A stretch of 64,000 nt of DNA from Litchfieldia stipae (GCF_014837155.1 NZ_JACYHA010000017.1:24275-88274); one strand, 5' to 3'; positions 10,037 through 22,235 are shown, counted from the first letter of the stretch. The notes: generated from the letters alone by a model not told the origin. Made by a program: numbers and translations.

Positions 10037-10051
10037 TGAATGATCCCTCCT

Positions 10052-11023
10052 TTAGAACAATGAATTTTCTGGTGACACTTTTTTAACAATCCAGTTAGCT
10101 GTTATAACAATCATGAATCCAAAAATCGATTGATATAAACTCACTGCACTTCCCAGTGAAAAGTTAAAATTCGTCATCAAGGTACGGAAGACGTAGGTTT
10201 CAATAATGTCTGTTGTTGGATAGAGCATTGTATTATTTGCACCGACGAGGTTATAAAATAAACCAAAATTCCCTTTCAATACTCCACCAAGAGAGAATAA
10301 CAGTAAGATGATAAATGTTGGCTTCAGCCATGGAATGACGATATATCTAATTCGTTGGAATGCATTCGCTCCATCAATTTCAGCAGCTTCGATAATTGAT
10401 TTATCAAGCCCCATAATGGCTGCGAAATAGACAATCGATCCATAACCAGTAGACTGCCAAAGGAAGGTAATAACAATGATGTATGGCCAAATCGATGGGT
10501 TTGAGTACGTTTGAACTGGGTCTAGACCAACCATTTTCAAAAATGAATTAAGGACACCATAATCGTAACTAAGGATGTTATAAGCTAAAAGTCCAACAAG
10601 AACTGCTGAGATAAAGTGAGGCAGGAACATCAAGGTTTGAGATACTTTTTTGAACCATTTGTTTGTCAATTCGTTCAGCATAATAGCTACAGCGATTTGC
10701 AGAAAGTTACCTAATACAATGAAAGCAAGATTATAGGCGATGGTATTGAATGTTAGCTTCCATAAATCACCTGTCATTACTAGGAAGCGAAAGTTATCAA
10801 GCCCTACAAAGGCACTCTTAAATATTCCAAGAGAATAATCATAGTTTACAAATGCGAGATAGAGTCCAGGCATTGGTAAATAAGCGAAAATAGCAAAGAA
10901 TATGATAGCAGGCATACACATCAGGATGAGCGTTCGATTCTTCCAAATACTTCTAAATAATGAAGGCTTGTTTATTGGCACCTCAACTACAGGTGCCTTT
11001 GATTTCTCAGTAACAGATTCCAT
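10052..11023 (-). CDS. Carbohydrate ABC transporter permease, LplB/YteP type
   Basis: A 323-residue permease with six predicted membrane helices and the EAA loop EAAEIDGANAFQRIRYIVIP at about residues 213-232. The first 30 residues form a cytoplasmic tail before the first helix. It is the first gene of the importer operon and is preceded by an unusually rich control region: a sigma-A promoter at 11232-11260, a near-perfect cre box and three LacI-type operators. GGGGGGA precedes the ATG. Family knowledge places it in the CUT1 oligosaccharide importers that act with LplC-type permeases and DUF3502 lipoproteins. Confidence 0.93.
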   Translation of the reverse strand: MESVTEKSKAPVVEVPINKPSLFRSIWKNRTLILMCMPAIIFFAIFAYLPMPGLYLAFVNYDYSLGIFKSAFVGLDNFRFLVMTGDLWKLTFNTIAYNLAFIVLGNFLQIAVAIMLNELTNKWFKKVSQTLMFLPHFISAVLVGLLAYNILSYDYGVLNSFLKMVGLDPVQTYSNPSIWPYIIVITFLWQSTGYGSIVYFAAIMGLDKSIIEAAEIDGANAFQRIRYIVIPWLKPTFIILLLFSLGGVLKGNFGLFYNLVGANNTMLYPTTDIIETYVFRTLMTNFNFSLGSAVSLYQSIFGFMIVITANWIVKKVSPENSLF

Positions 11024-11076
11024 ATAAATCCCCCCTAAACAATTGATTTTGAGTGAAAAATAGTATTCTACTTACA

Positions 11077-11088
11077 GAAACAGGTTTC
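11077..11088. promoter_or_regulatory. LacI-family operator 1 (importer leader)
   Basis: GAAACAGGTTTC, a perfect 5-2-5 palindrome in the leader of the importer operon, about 55 bp before the first start codon. Confidence 0.65.
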
Positions 11089-11128
11089 ACAATTCGATAC
11101 TTAACATCCTAGTAAAATAGCCTCATTT

Positions 11129-11140
11129 GAAATCGGTTTC
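11129..11140. promoter_or_regulatory. LacI-family operator 2 (importer leader)
   Basis: GAAATCGGTTTC, identical to the copies at 11311 and 15786, about 90 bp downstream of the promoter. Confidence 0.75.
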
Positions 11141-11209
11141 ATTTTAAAAATACTCTTAATCTGTTTTTATTCATAACACATTTAATCAATAAAACTCACG
11201 AATCACATA

Positions 11210-11260
11210 TGTAAGCGGTTACTTAAGTCTAATTATATTTTGGGGTTCTTAAAAAGTAAA
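11210..11260 (-). promoter_or_regulatory. Importer operon promoter with cre box
   Basis: On the minus strand TTTACT (11255-11260), a 17-bp spacer and TATAAT (11232-11237) form a good sigma-A promoter. Immediately downstream, TGTAAGCGGTTACT (11210-11223, plus-strand reading) fits the CcpA cre consensus with one mismatch, placed around the transcription start. This predicts glucose repression of the importer. Confidence 0.75.
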
Positions 11261-11310
11261 TACAAATTTTTTGACTATTTTAAATTTTTTCTTCCGGAAT
11301 TTCTATAATA

Positions 11311-11322
11311 GAAATCGGTTTC
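11311..11322. promoter_or_regulatory. LacI-family operator 3 (upstream of importer promoter)
   Basis: GAAATCGGTTTC about 50 bp upstream of the -35. With operator 2 it brackets the promoter at a distance of 182 bp, as expected for repression by looping. Confidence 0.72.
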
Positions 11323-11348
11323 ATTTATATTTATACAATGAAAAGAAA

Positions 11349-11404
11349 CTATTTGGTCTCTTAATTAAACTATCCTAACCTCGAGACCAAATAGACATGT
11401 ATAA
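11349..11404 (-). terminator. Terminator of the LacZ-type gene
   Basis: CTATTTGGTCTC and GAGACCAAATAG form a perfect 12-bp stem with a long loop, followed on the minus strand by TTTCTTTTC. Confidence 0.7.
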
Positions 11405-11407
11405 ATC

Positions 11408-14557
<3,150 letters not shown>

Positions 14558-14591
14558 CTATTTAGTTGAAATGTACTATATATAATGAAAT

Positions 14592-14603
14592 GTAATCGGT
14601 TTC
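14592..14603. promoter_or_regulatory. LacI-family operator in the lacZ leader
   Basis: GTAATCGGTTTC matches the local operator with one changed base in the left half-site. Confidence 0.6.
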
Positions 14604-14668
14604 AAAAATGAATTTACAAAGAAATTACTGAAGTAATCGCTTTGGTTATTTATTCGTTATTTAAAAAT

Positions 14669-14716
14669 GAAACCCATTTCAAATTTATCGTACTCCATCT
14701 TCTGGAAAATTGTCAA
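14669..14716 (-). promoter_or_regulatory. lacZ promoter with operator at the start site
   Basis: On the minus strand TTGACA (14711-14716), an 18-bp spacer and TACGAT (14687-14692) form a promoter. The operator-like palindrome GAAACCCATTTC (14669-14680) lies just downstream, over the expected transcription start. Confidence 0.75.
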
Positions 14717-14724
14717 ATACTATT

Positions 14725-15762
14725 TTAAGATTCTGATAACATTTTACATGAATCTCTTAATACTAGTAATGTTGGTACGACTGTTTCTCTTGGTGCTTCT
14801 TTCTCATTAATTAAATCAACTAACACATTGATCGCTGTTTTTCCTAGTTGCTCATAATTTTGACTGACCGTTGTAATGCCCGGCGGGAAATGCTTAGCTA
14901 AATAGATATCATCAAATCCAACAACTGACACATCTTCTGGAACCCGTAGTCCAAACTTAGTAAGAACTTTGATGACACCAATGGCTACCATATCATTCGC
15001 ACAAATAACAGCTGTAGGTCGTTCATTTAAATTTAGTAATTGTGACGCAACCTCTTCACCTGATTCAATATTAAAACCAGTACCTAACATCCAATTCTGT
15101 TTGATCTCGAGCCCTTTTCTTGTCATCGCTTGAACAAAGGCAGTCTTTTTGACATCAGTAGAGCTGATTCCTTCCATTCCACCTAGAAAAGCTATGCTTC
15201 TATGATTGAGATTTACTAGTAGCTCAACCAAATTATTGATGCCTGATACTTCATCTGTCCTTACAATATGAGCATCAACGCCTGACATCTCTCCATTCAC
15301 AAAAACAATTGGAACTCTTTCCATCACACTCTTCATTTCTTCAGCGAATGCTACATTTGAGACAGAGTCATTAATACTACCACCGATATAAATAATCCCA
15401 TCAACTTGCTTTTCTACTAAGCTCTGTAAATATTTAGATTCATTGTTTCTGTTATTCATCGTATTTCCTAGAAACACGGTATAGCCTAATTCCATCGCAT
15501 ATGCTTCACTTTTTTGAACAAGAGTTGAGAAGAATGGATGATTAATGTCTGGTAAGATAAAGCCAATCGTCTTTGATTGTTTGTGTAACAAGCTTCTTGC
15601 TAGACTATTAGGTCGAAAATTATATTTTTCAATCACATTCATTATTTTCCGCATCGTCTGAGGTCGCACTTTGGCATTTCCTGTTAAGACTCGGGAAACG
15701 GTTGCAGGTGAAACATTTGCTTCTTTGGCAATATCATAAATTGTTATATTTCCCTTTTTCAT
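14725..15762 (-). CDS. LacI-family transcriptional regulator of the polysaccharide locus
   Basis: A 345-residue LacI/GalR repressor. The N-terminal helix-turn-helix and hinge are clear (ITIYDIAKEANVSPATVSRVLTG, then NSLARSL), followed by a periplasmic-binding-protein-like sensor domain from about 60 to 340 with KTIGFILPDINHPFFS and VSVVGFDDIYLAKHFPPGITTV. It lies between the importer/galactosidase genes and the PL11 lyase. The palindrome GAAATCGGTTTC sits between its own promoter and start codon, and the same site recurs before lacZ and the importer, so it most likely represses itself and those units until a sugar from the pathway binds. The inducer is unknown. The lyase gene lacks this operator. 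Confidence 0.93.
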   Translation of the reverse strand: MKKGNITIYDIAKEANVSPATVSRVLTGNAKVRPQTMRKIMNVIEKYNFRPNSLARSLLHKQSKTIGFILPDINHPFFSTLVQKSEAYAMELGYTVFLGNTMNNRNNESKYLQSLVEKQVDGIIYIGGSINDSVSNVAFAEEMKSVMERVPIVFVNGEMSGVDAHIVRTDEVSGINNLVELLVNLNHRSIAFLGGMEGISSTDVKKTAFVQAMTRKGLEIKQNWMLGTGFNIESGEEVASQLLNLNERPTAVICANDMVAIGVIKVLTKFGLRVPEDVSVVGFDDIYLAKHFPPGITTVSQNYEQLGKTAINVLVDLINEKEAPRETVVPTLLVLRDSCKMLSES

Positions 15763-15785
15763 ATGCTAATCCACCATTCTTTTTT

Positions 15786-15832
15786 GAAATCGGTTTCAAT
15801 TAAATTGTAATGCCCTACTAATAGATAGTCAA
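15786..15832 (-). promoter_or_regulatory. Promoter and operator of the LacI-family gene
   Basis: On the minus strand TTGACT (15827-15832), 17 bp and TACAAT (15804-15809) form a strong promoter. The operator GAAATCGGTTTC (15786-15797) follows at the transcription start, indicating autoregulation. Confidence 0.82.
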
Positions 15833-16032
15833 CTTGGATTACCACTTATTGAACAAAAAATAGAGTGTTCTACTTAGTAGTTTGGTACTATTCCTAACAA
15901 TAGAATATCAGACTATAGATAGTTACTTAGGATAGGTCATTTTTCCCTAATTTTCCAAATCACTGTTTTTCAAACAAACATCACTGATTTTTAAATGCGG
16001 AAGTCGTACATCACTTTTATAATTACAGGGTA

Positions 16033-16076
16033 TTCCATCATTTATCACGCCCGACAGGGTTTATTTTATGATGGAA
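16033..16076. promoter_or_regulatory. Nine-base inverted repeat upstream of the PL11 gene
   Basis: TTCCATCAT (16033-16041) and ATGATGGAA (16068-16076) are perfect inverted copies 26 bp apart. There is no T-run suited to a terminator on the plus strand. It could be an operator for a second regulator or an mRNA leader structure. Confidence 0.4.
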
Positions 16077-16110
16077 AAAAAGAAAAAAAGGAGTTGAAAT
16101 TAACACAAAA

Positions 16111-16125
16111 TTGTAAGCGTTGTCA
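16111..16125. promoter_or_regulatory. CcpA cre box before the PL11 lyase gene
   Basis: TTGTAAGCGTTGTCA fits the WTGNAANCGNWNNCA consensus at every position, about 90 bp before the start codon. Catabolite repression of the lyase is expected. Confidence 0.78.
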
Positions 16126-16212
16126 AATATGTTGATTTTCACCACGTTTAACTTCTTAGGGGAAACATGAAAGATGAAGAGTTTTACGATAAAAAAACAG
16201 GAAGGTGAAAAA

Positions 16213-18765
16213 ATGAAAAAGTCTTCAATCTCAAAAAAGATTATCACTAACGTCTTAGCAACGAGCTTAATTTTCACTGGAGTTGTCGGTGCTTCAGCTG
16301 CTGGCGGTAAGGATAAGAATCCAACTTCAATCACTCAAGGAATTCAGCTAGAATATTTGGATCGAGGATTAGTCGCTGCTTCGACATCTGAAGGAACCTT
16401 TCTTTCATGGCGATTATTAGCAAATGAAGTCACTGGTTATTCTGATAACGGGTTGACTGGTGCAAACTTCAATGTCTATCGTGATGGCAAAAAAATCGCA
16501 ACTGTTGATGACAGTACAAACTTTCTGGATAAAGAAGGTACACCTACCTCTAGTTATTATGTAAGTGCTGTTGTCGATAACAAAGAAATCGATCAAAGTG
16601 AGTCTGTTAAGCCTTGGGCAAATTCTTACTATGATTTACCATTACATAAGCCAGCTGATGGAGTGACACCTGCAGGCGAAGCATATACCTATTCTGCAAA
16701 TGATATGAGTGTTGGTGATGTTGATGGTGACGGCCAATATGAATTTTTTGTTAAATGGTATCCTTCCAATGCTAAGGACGTTTCACAAAAAGGTTATACA
16801 GGGAACACGTATATTGATGCCTATAAGCAGGATGGAACACTACTCTATCGTATTGACTTAGGAGTAAATATCCGCTCTGGTGCTCACTACACCCAATTCT
16901 TAGTCTATGACTTTGATGGAGATGGAAAAGCAGAAATGATGTTTAAAACGGCACCAGGTACAAAGATCTTAAAGTTTGATAAAGATGGGAACGTCGCTTC
17001 AGAAGAATATATTACGATGCCAAAAGAGGATATTGACGCTGGATATAGTCATGAAGATGACTATCGCATGAGCAGTGAAGATTACTATAATCACTTAGTC
17101 GACATGTTTATGGGCTGGCATGAGCATGAAGAGGTTGTTGCAAATAACTGGCCAGCAACATTAGAAGAAAGCTTTGGCATTGAGCCACAATATAATTATC
17201 CGTTATCGAAAGAGGATGCAGAAAGTCTAGTCGATTATTTCATTGATGTGTATGCACCTGCAAGAAGTGCCCGTAATGATTTACGAGATTTCGAAGGTTT
17301 TATTTTATCAGGACCTGAGTATTTAACTGTATTTAATGGGGAAACTGGTGCAGAGCTTGACACGATTCACTACACAATCGACCGTCATGATGATGGATTG
17401 ATGTGGGGAGATTATGCGATGAGCAGAATTGAGCCAGGTAACCGTGTTGACCGTTTCCTTGCTGGAGTCGCTTATCTTGATGGTGACAAGCCTTCAGCTA
17501 TTTTTGCTCGTGGATATTATACAAGAAGCACCATTGTTTCATATGACTGGGATGGAAAGAATATTAAAGAAAAGTGGACAGTAGATAGTGGCTGGACACC
17601 AATGGCTAATCCATTTAATGCTGGACCACATGGAACACCTGGAACAAATGAAGAATTTGCATATTTAACAACGCAAGGCGCTCACTCATTAAGCACTGCG
17701 GATGTTGATGGAGATGGCAAGCAAGAAATCATTTACGGTTCGTCAACGATTGACCATGACGGTACCCTTCTCTATAATTCACGAGATATCATGCCAGAGG
17801 GTAGTGGAGCACCAGGGACAGAAGCTGGACTTGGCCATGGAGATGCACTACATGTAGCAGATATTGATCCAGATCGTGAAGGCTTAGAAATCTTCATGGT
17901 GTTTGAAGGCGGGGCATGGGCTCCTTATGGATATGCCTTACGTGACGCTGCAACTGGAGAAGTCATTTATGGTGGCTATACTGGTAGAGATACTGGTCGT
18001 GGAATGATCGGAGATGTTGATCCAACTCGTAGAGGATTAGAAACATGGGCTGTTGGCTTATGGACAGCACAAGGAGAACATATCAGTAACAGTGCACCTG
18101 GAACAAATATGAATATTAAATGGTCAAAGGATATGACAACTCAAATTATCAATGGGGCTGAAAATCAAACACCTTCTATTGATGATTGGAAAAATGGTCG
18201 AGTGCTTACTGCCACTGGAACGAGAACAAACAACGGAACAAAAGGAAATCCAAGTCTAGTTGCAGATGTTTTCGGTGACTGGAGAGAAGAACTTCTTGTT
18301 CGCACAGAGGATAGCTCAGCCATCCGTATTTACCTAAGTGATGAAGTAACTGACCGTAAGCTTTATACACTGATGCATGATGCTCAATATCGAACTGGTA
18401 TTGCATGGCAAAACGTTGGTTACAACCAACCTTCATACCCTAGCTTCTATTTTGCATCAGACACTGATTTCTCTAAAGTACCTGTACCACAATTTATCAC
18501 TCCTGGTGAAGTCAACAGAGTAGAGAAATTAATCGAACAATATAAAGCAAGCGATGACTTAACTGGACCTTTAGTATCACAATTAGAAAATACATTAAAG
18601 CAAGTAGAGCATCATTTACAAAAGGGATCTGAAAAGAATGTTATTCGTTTCATGGATAAATTCATCGATCAACTGAACAAAGCAAAGAAGAATCAACTTT
18701 CTGAAGCAGCTAAATTAAACTTATCACATCAAGCTCAATTATTTATTGATCGTTTTGAGAACTAA
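16213..18765 (+). CDS. Secreted rhamnogalacturonan lyase, PL11, with C-terminal FIMAH domain
   Basis: An 850-residue exported polysaccharide lyase that cleaves the rhamnogalacturonan I backbone by beta-elimination (PL11 family, YesW/YesX relatives). The start is the ATG at 16213, behind GGAAGGTG; a frame extension of 13 codons lacks a ribosome site. A signal peptide ends near GASAAGG. The propeller carries calcium-type loops DVDGDGQYEF, DFDGDGKAEM and DVDGDGKQEI. Between about residues 250 and 360 lies an insertion rich in His, Asp and Glu (GYSHEDDYR, FMGWHEHEEV) that is longer than I recall in YesW. Residues from about 778 match the helical FIMAH domain seen at the C-terminus of secreted Bacillus enzymes. 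A cre box but no local LacI operator precedes it. Confidence 0.9.
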   Translation: MKKSSISKKIITNVLATSLIFTGVVGASAAGGKDKNPTSITQGIQLEYLDRGLVAASTSEGTFLSWRLLANEVTGYSDNGLTGANFNVYRDGKKIATVDDSTNFLDKEGTPTSSYYVSAVVDNKEIDQSESVKPWANSYYDLPLHKPADGVTPAGEAYTYSANDMSVGDVDGDGQYEFFVKWYPSNAKDVSQKGYTGNTYIDAYKQDGTLLYRIDLGVNIRSGAHYTQFLVYDFDGDGKAEMMFKTAPGTKILKFDKDGNVASEEYITMPKEDIDAGYSHEDDYRMSSEDYYNHLVDMFMGWHEHEEVVANNWPATLEESFGIEPQYNYPLSKEDAESLVDYFIDVYAPARSARNDLRDFEGFILSGPEYLTVFNGETGAELDTIHYTIDRHDDGLMWGDYAMSRIEPGNRVDRFLAGVAYLDGDKPSAIFARGYYTRSTIVSYDWDGKNIKEKWTVDSGWTPMANPFNAGPHGTPGTNEEFAYLTTQGAHSLSTADVDGDGKQEIIYGSSTIDHDGTLLYNSRDIMPEGSGAPGTEAGLGHGDALHVADIDPDREGLEIFMVFEGGAWAPYGYALRDAATGEVIYGGYTGRDTGRGMIGDVDPTRRGLETWAVGLWTAQGEHISNSAPGTNMNIKWSKDMTTQIINGAENQTPSIDDWKNGRVLTATGTRTNNGTKGNPSLVADVFGDWREELLVRTEDSSAIRIYLSDEVTDRKLYTLMHDAQYRTGIAWQNVGYNQPSYPSFYFASDTDFSKVPVPQFITPGEVNRVEKLIEQYKASDDLTGPLVSQLENTLKQVEHHLQKGSEKNVIRFMDKFIDQLNKAKKNQLSEAAKLNLSHQAQLFIDRFEN

Positions 18766-18778
18766 GTAAATAACACTG

Positions 18779-18813
18779 CAAAGAGGATCTCTTATTATAG
18801 GAGATCCTCTTTC
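18779..18813. terminator. Bidirectional terminator between PL11 and GNAT genes
   Basis: AAAGAGGATCTC pairs with GAGATCCTCTTT around TTATTATAG, with a T-rich 3' side; it serves two convergent genes. Confidence 0.85.
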
Positions 18814-18815
18814 TA

Positions 18816-19361
18816 TTAATGGGGCAGATTTACTGTTTCCCACTCTTCTCTTAAAATGCCCATACGAATTGAATCATAATATTTGCCTTCATAAAAACGT
18901 ACTTTTCTAATACGAGCTTCCATTTGCATTCCTAATTTCTCTGCTACCCGAATCATTCGCTCATTCCCTGACCAAGTGGTTACCCCTACTCTTACAAGTG
19001 GTAAGAAATTAAATATATGATCCATCCAAAGCTTCAGAGAACGAGTTCCTATTCCCTTATTCCAATTTCCGGCTTCATGGATAACAATCCCTAATTCCAA
19101 CCAGACAGCTTGTTTATCTTCAAAATAATAACTAACAATCCCACATACAACTTCATCTACTGTTATTACCCACATATCCTCTGCACCAATCCATTGTGAT
19201 GCAGTTTCCATGAATACTTCGAATGGTTTAGATTTATGAGGAAAATAAGGTGCATCCCACTTTTTCCATTCTGGTGCATCCTCTTTATAAATTAACTCCC
19301 ATAGCTTCGCTAAATCCTGCTCCTCAATCGGCCGAATGATTAATTCGTTATCTTGATACAT
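18816..19361 (-). CDS. GNAT-family N-acetyltransferase
   Basis: A 181-residue acetyl-CoA-dependent acetyltransferase of the RimJ/RimL-like GNAT group. The core runs from IIRPIEEQDLAKLWEL through the acetyl-CoA binding region ELGIVIHEAGNWNKGIGTRSLKLWMD and the C-terminal motif NERMIRVAEKLGMQMEARIRK. The acceptor substrate cannot be told from sequence; close families modify ribosomal proteins, small amines or antibiotics. AAGAGG stands before the ATG. It is a single gene converging on the lyase gene. Confidence 0.85.
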   Translation of the reverse strand: MYQDNELIIRPIEEQDLAKLWELIYKEDAPEWKKWDAPYFPHKSKPFEVFMETASQWIGAEDMWVITVDEVVCGIVSYYFEDKQAVWLELGIVIHEAGNWNKGIGTRSLKLWMDHIFNFLPLVRVGVTTWSGNERMIRVAEKLGMQMEARIRKVRFYEGKYYDSIRMGILREEWETVNLPH

Positions 19362-19556
19362 ACATATCCTCTTTTCAATAATGTTTTTTTAATCTTAGAT
19401 TGAAAAGAAGACAATTTCCCCTCTACTTTTCAATCACCTTGTTTAATTGAATCTGTTTCATCTCGATCACAACCTTTCCTTAGTCATAGTTTTATTGTAT
19501 CATTTTACCAATTGAAAGTTTAAGTGTTTTTATTCTTCGTCCATATGTAACACAAA

Positions 19557-19580
19557 GAGGCAAACTATACAGTTCGCCTC
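19557..19580 (-). terminator. Terminator of prs paralogue
   Basis: On the minus strand GAGGCGAAC and GTTTGCCTC pair with one mismatch around a short loop, followed by TTTGTGTT. Confidence 0.7.
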
Positions 19581-19591
19581 CCCTACATTCA

Positions 19592-20542
19592 TTATTCAAA
19601 TAAAGGACTTACCGCTTTCTCATTATGAATTCGATCAATGGCATCTACAAATAATGGTGCGACAGATAATGTAACCATTTTATCCATCTGCTTTTCTTCA
19701 GGTATGTGAATGGTGTTTGTCACCACTAATTCATTGATGGCTGATGATTCAATTCGTTCAACTGCAGGTCCTGAGAGGACAGCATGAGTACAGCAAGCAT
19801 AGACGGCTTTTGCCCCTTTTTCCATCAAAGCATTTGCAGCAACTGTGATTGTTGCACCAGTATCGATTAAATCATCTGTTAGAATGACGTTCTTCCCTTC
19901 AATGTTTCCAACAATGTTCATGATCTCAGACATATTACGTTCTGGGTGTCTACGATCAATTAACGCAATGGGAGCACCTAAGCGATTCGCTAATTTTCTA
20001 GCTCTTATTACACTCCCATTATGCGGAGCAACCACGACTACATCCTCTAAGCCCTTGTTCTCATAATACTCGGCAAAGATACGCATCCCATTTAAGTGGT
20101 CCACCGGTATATCAAAGAATCCTTGAACCTGAGGGGCATGAAAGTCCATTGTTAGAACTCTCGTTGCGCCTGCTCTCACTAATAGATTTGCGATTAACTT
20201 CGCAGTAATTGGCTCTCTCGATCTTGCTTTCCGATCCTGACGCGCATAGCTATAGTAAGGAATGACGACATTAATAGACTTTGCAGCAGCTCTTTTCAAT
20301 GCATCAATCATGATTAAAAGCTCCATAATATGTTCATTACTAGGGTATGAAGTAGATTGAACGACATATACTTCACTGCCTCGAATACTTTCTTCTATAT
20401 TAAGATGGATTTCACCATCACTAAATCGAGAAACAGAGCTCTTCCCAATCTCACATCCGAGAATTCTTGCCATCTCTTGTGTTAGCTCTTGATTTGAATT
20501 TAATGCAAACAATTTAAATTTATTCGTAAGTTGATATGTCAC
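19592..20542 (-). CDS. prs: Ribose-phosphate pyrophosphokinase (divergent paralogue)
   Basis: PRPP synthetase converts ribose 5-phosphate and ATP to PRPP for nucleotide, histidine and tryptophan synthesis. The product has 316 residues, as usual, if translation starts at the GTG at 20542 behind GGGGG; the frame continues upstream without a ribosome site. Family motifs are present: [35 protein letters not shown] (ATP loop) and the PRPP loop [15 protein letters not shown]. Two of these deviate from my memory of the main Bacillus enzyme: [18 protein letters not shown] in place of DLHAxQIQGFF, and DTGATIT in place of DTAGTIT. It is also not next to glmU or ctc. It is therefore probably a second Prs copy. 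Confidence 0.9.
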   Translation of the reverse strand: MTYQLTNKFKLFALNSNQELTQEMARILGCEIGKSSVSRFSDGEIHLNIEESIRGSEVYVVQSTSYPSNEHIMELLIMIDALKRAAAKSINVVIPYYSYARQDRKARSREPITAKLIANLLVRAGATRVLTMDFHAPQVQGFFDIPVDHLNGMRIFAEYYENKGLEDVVVVAPHNGSVIRARKLANRLGAPIALIDRRHPERNMSEIMNIVGNIEGKNVILTDDLIDTGATITVAANALMEKGAKAVYACCTHAVLSGPAVERIESSAINELVVTNTIHIPEEKQMDKMVTLSVAPLFVDAIDRIHNEKAVSPLFE

Positions 20543-20647
20543 CGTTTGTCCCCCATGATTCTTTTTTCTTTCCATTATCCTATTGTACATGAATATAGCA
20601 TATGGGAAACATTTTTTATTTATACACAGTGTATTTGTTATAAATTG

Positions 20648-20694
20648 AGGCTGTTTTCTAGCCGCAGGAGTCTACATGGATTCCGCCTGCTAGA
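20648..20694. repeat. Degenerate MITE-like fragment upstream of prs
   Basis: GAGGCTGTTTTC at 20648-20659 followed by GCCGCAGGAGTCTACATGG resembles the ends of the 56088-56302 element with the middle removed. Similarity is partial. Confidence 0.4.
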
Positions 20695-20760
20695 GATTCC
20701 ATTTACAATTTTGTTATATTAAATTTTTTTTAAAAAAACAGCACATTAAATGTCCTTAAC

Positions 20761-21186
20761 CTACTCTGAAATAAGTAACTCTCTTAATTGATTCGTCGTT
20801 TTTGAAGAGGTTACATATGTTTCTCCTTCGCCTATCATATACATCAATATACTAGTTTCATCTTCTTCACCCAGCCATAAGTGAATTGCATGGGTAGGAA
20901 GTCCATCTTTATATTCTACCATAACATCGAAATCTGGTTGTGTTGGGTTAAAATCCATCTCTTGTAGTGTTGCATTCCTGATCGCTTTCTCAAACACTTG
21001 AATCGACTTCTTATCATTAAATGAATGAAGCAACTCAAAGTTCATGTCACCAAATCCATTTGATTTAGATACATTGACTTCAATCACCTTCTCATCCAAT
21101 AGAACCATTGTCTCCTCTTGATTCATTTGACAGCCCACTAACAATGCAATGCTAACTAATCCAACAAAAAAATATATAGCCCTCAT
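20761..21186 (-). CDS. Small lipoprotein of unknown function
   Basis: A 141-residue putative lipoprotein. The signal peptide of about 18 residues ends in the lipobox LLVGC, and the mature part is a soluble domain with IRNATLQEMDF and SSKTTNQLRELL near its end. The last segment recalls the small domain of Bacillus YhfM-like lipoproteins, but I cannot be sure. The ATG at 21186 is preferred because GGGAGAG lies six bases before it; a TTG five codons earlier overlaps this site. It lies between prs and a sugar kinase with no shared-operon evidence. Confidence 0.7.
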   Translation of the reverse strand: MRAIYFFVGLVSIALLVGCQMNQEETMVLLDEKVIEVNVSKSNGFGDMNFELLHSFNDKKSIQVFEKAIRNATLQEMDFNPTQPDFDVMVEYKDGLPTHAIHLWLGEEDETSILMYMIGEGETYVTSSKTTNQLRELLISE

Positions 21187-21281
21187 CCCGTACTCTCCCA
21201 ATCTATCGTCTCATTTTCTAACTCTTCCTATAATAGAATATACCACAAAAAAAAAGCCGACAAAGCGCCGACTTCATTGGA

Positions 21282-22202
21282 CTATCCAATTTGTTTAATG
21301 TCAACTTCTGGCTTCAATCGGTCTACATCTTCTTTGGTACACAAATCAAGAGCAAACGCGGTTGCACTACCTGATGCAACACCATGACGAAATGCCTCAA
21401 CTAAATCCGGATTCTGTGAATAGGCACCAAGAAAACCTGCGACAAGTGAATCACCAGCACCAACAGAGTTCTTCACCGTCCCCTTTGGTACAGTCGCTTG
21501 ATATACGCCATCCTTCGTAATGAGTAATGCACCTTTTCCAGCCATTGATATAGCTACATTTTCTGCTCCTAATTCAAGCAGTTTTTTTCCGTAAGGAATG
21601 GCTTCTTCAGCAGTCTCAATCGTGACATCAAACAATTCACCAAGCTCATGATGGTTGGGCTTAATAAAAAATGGTCCCTGCTCGACAATATCTAATAGAA
21701 CCTTGCCACTTATATCAACAACAACCTTCGCACCGCGACTAACCGCAATCTTGGAAAGCTGCGTATACAAATTGCTAGGCAAGCTACTTGGAATACTTCC
21801 CGCAAGGACAAGTATATCCCCACTTTTTAAACTTTCCACCTGATTTACAAGCTGGGAAAATTGTTGGTCTGTAATCGCAGGTCCTTGACCATTGATTTCA
21901 GTTTCAGTCGTTGAATCAGATGTTAATTTCATATTAATTCTAGAATCACCATTTACTTCGATAAAATTAGTGGAAATTCCCTCACTTTTAATCACATCAT
22001 CAATAAATCTTCCTGTAAAACCACCTATAAAACCGAGTGCCTCACTCTCAACCCCTAGTCGCTTTAATACTCGAGAAACATTAATTCCCTTCCCACCTGG
22101 GTATTTAGCGTCAAAAGACATTCGATTAATCGAACCAAGTTCAAATTCTTTCACATGAACAATATGATCAACAGACGGGTTTAATGTGCAAGTATAAATC
22201 AT
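21282..22202 (-). CDS. fruK: 1-phosphofructokinase-like PfkB sugar kinase
   Basis: A 306-residue PfkB-fold kinase of the 1-phosphofructokinase/tagatose-6-phosphate kinase branch, phosphorylating a phosphosugar with ATP. It starts with IYTCTLNPSVDHIV, the usual opening of FruK/LacC, followed by PGGKGINVSRVLKRLG (substrate loop) and the catalytic signature NSVGAGDSLVAGF. The ATG at 22202 has AAGGTAG upstream. In Bacillus fruK normally lies between fruR and the PTS gene fruA; neither neighbour is present here, so it may act on a different phosphosugar. Tagatose 6-phosphate from galactose is an attractive alternative given the nearby galactan locus (inference). Confidence 0.82.
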   Translation of the reverse strand: MIYTCTLNPSVDHIVHVKEFELGSINRMSFDAKYPGGKGINVSRVLKRLGVESEALGFIGGFTGRFIDDVIKSEGISTNFIEVNGDSRINMKLTSDSTTETEINGQGPAITDQQFSQLVNQVESLKSGDILVLAGSIPSSLPSNLYTQLSKIAVSRGAKVVVDISGKVLLDIVEQGPFFIKPNHHELGELFDVTIETAEEAIPYGKKLLELGAENVAISMAGKGALLITKDGVYQATVPKGTVKNSVGAGDSLVAGFLGAYSQNPDLVEAFRHGVASGSATAFALDLCTKEDVDRLKPEVDIKQIG

Positions 22203-22235
22203 GATTTCACTACCTTTTCGGTTTCTTTCAAAAAA

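Noticed and set aside
21230..21281. Terminator after fruK
   Set aside because: GCCGAC is repeated directly rather than inverted; no convincing stem could be drawn despite the A-run.
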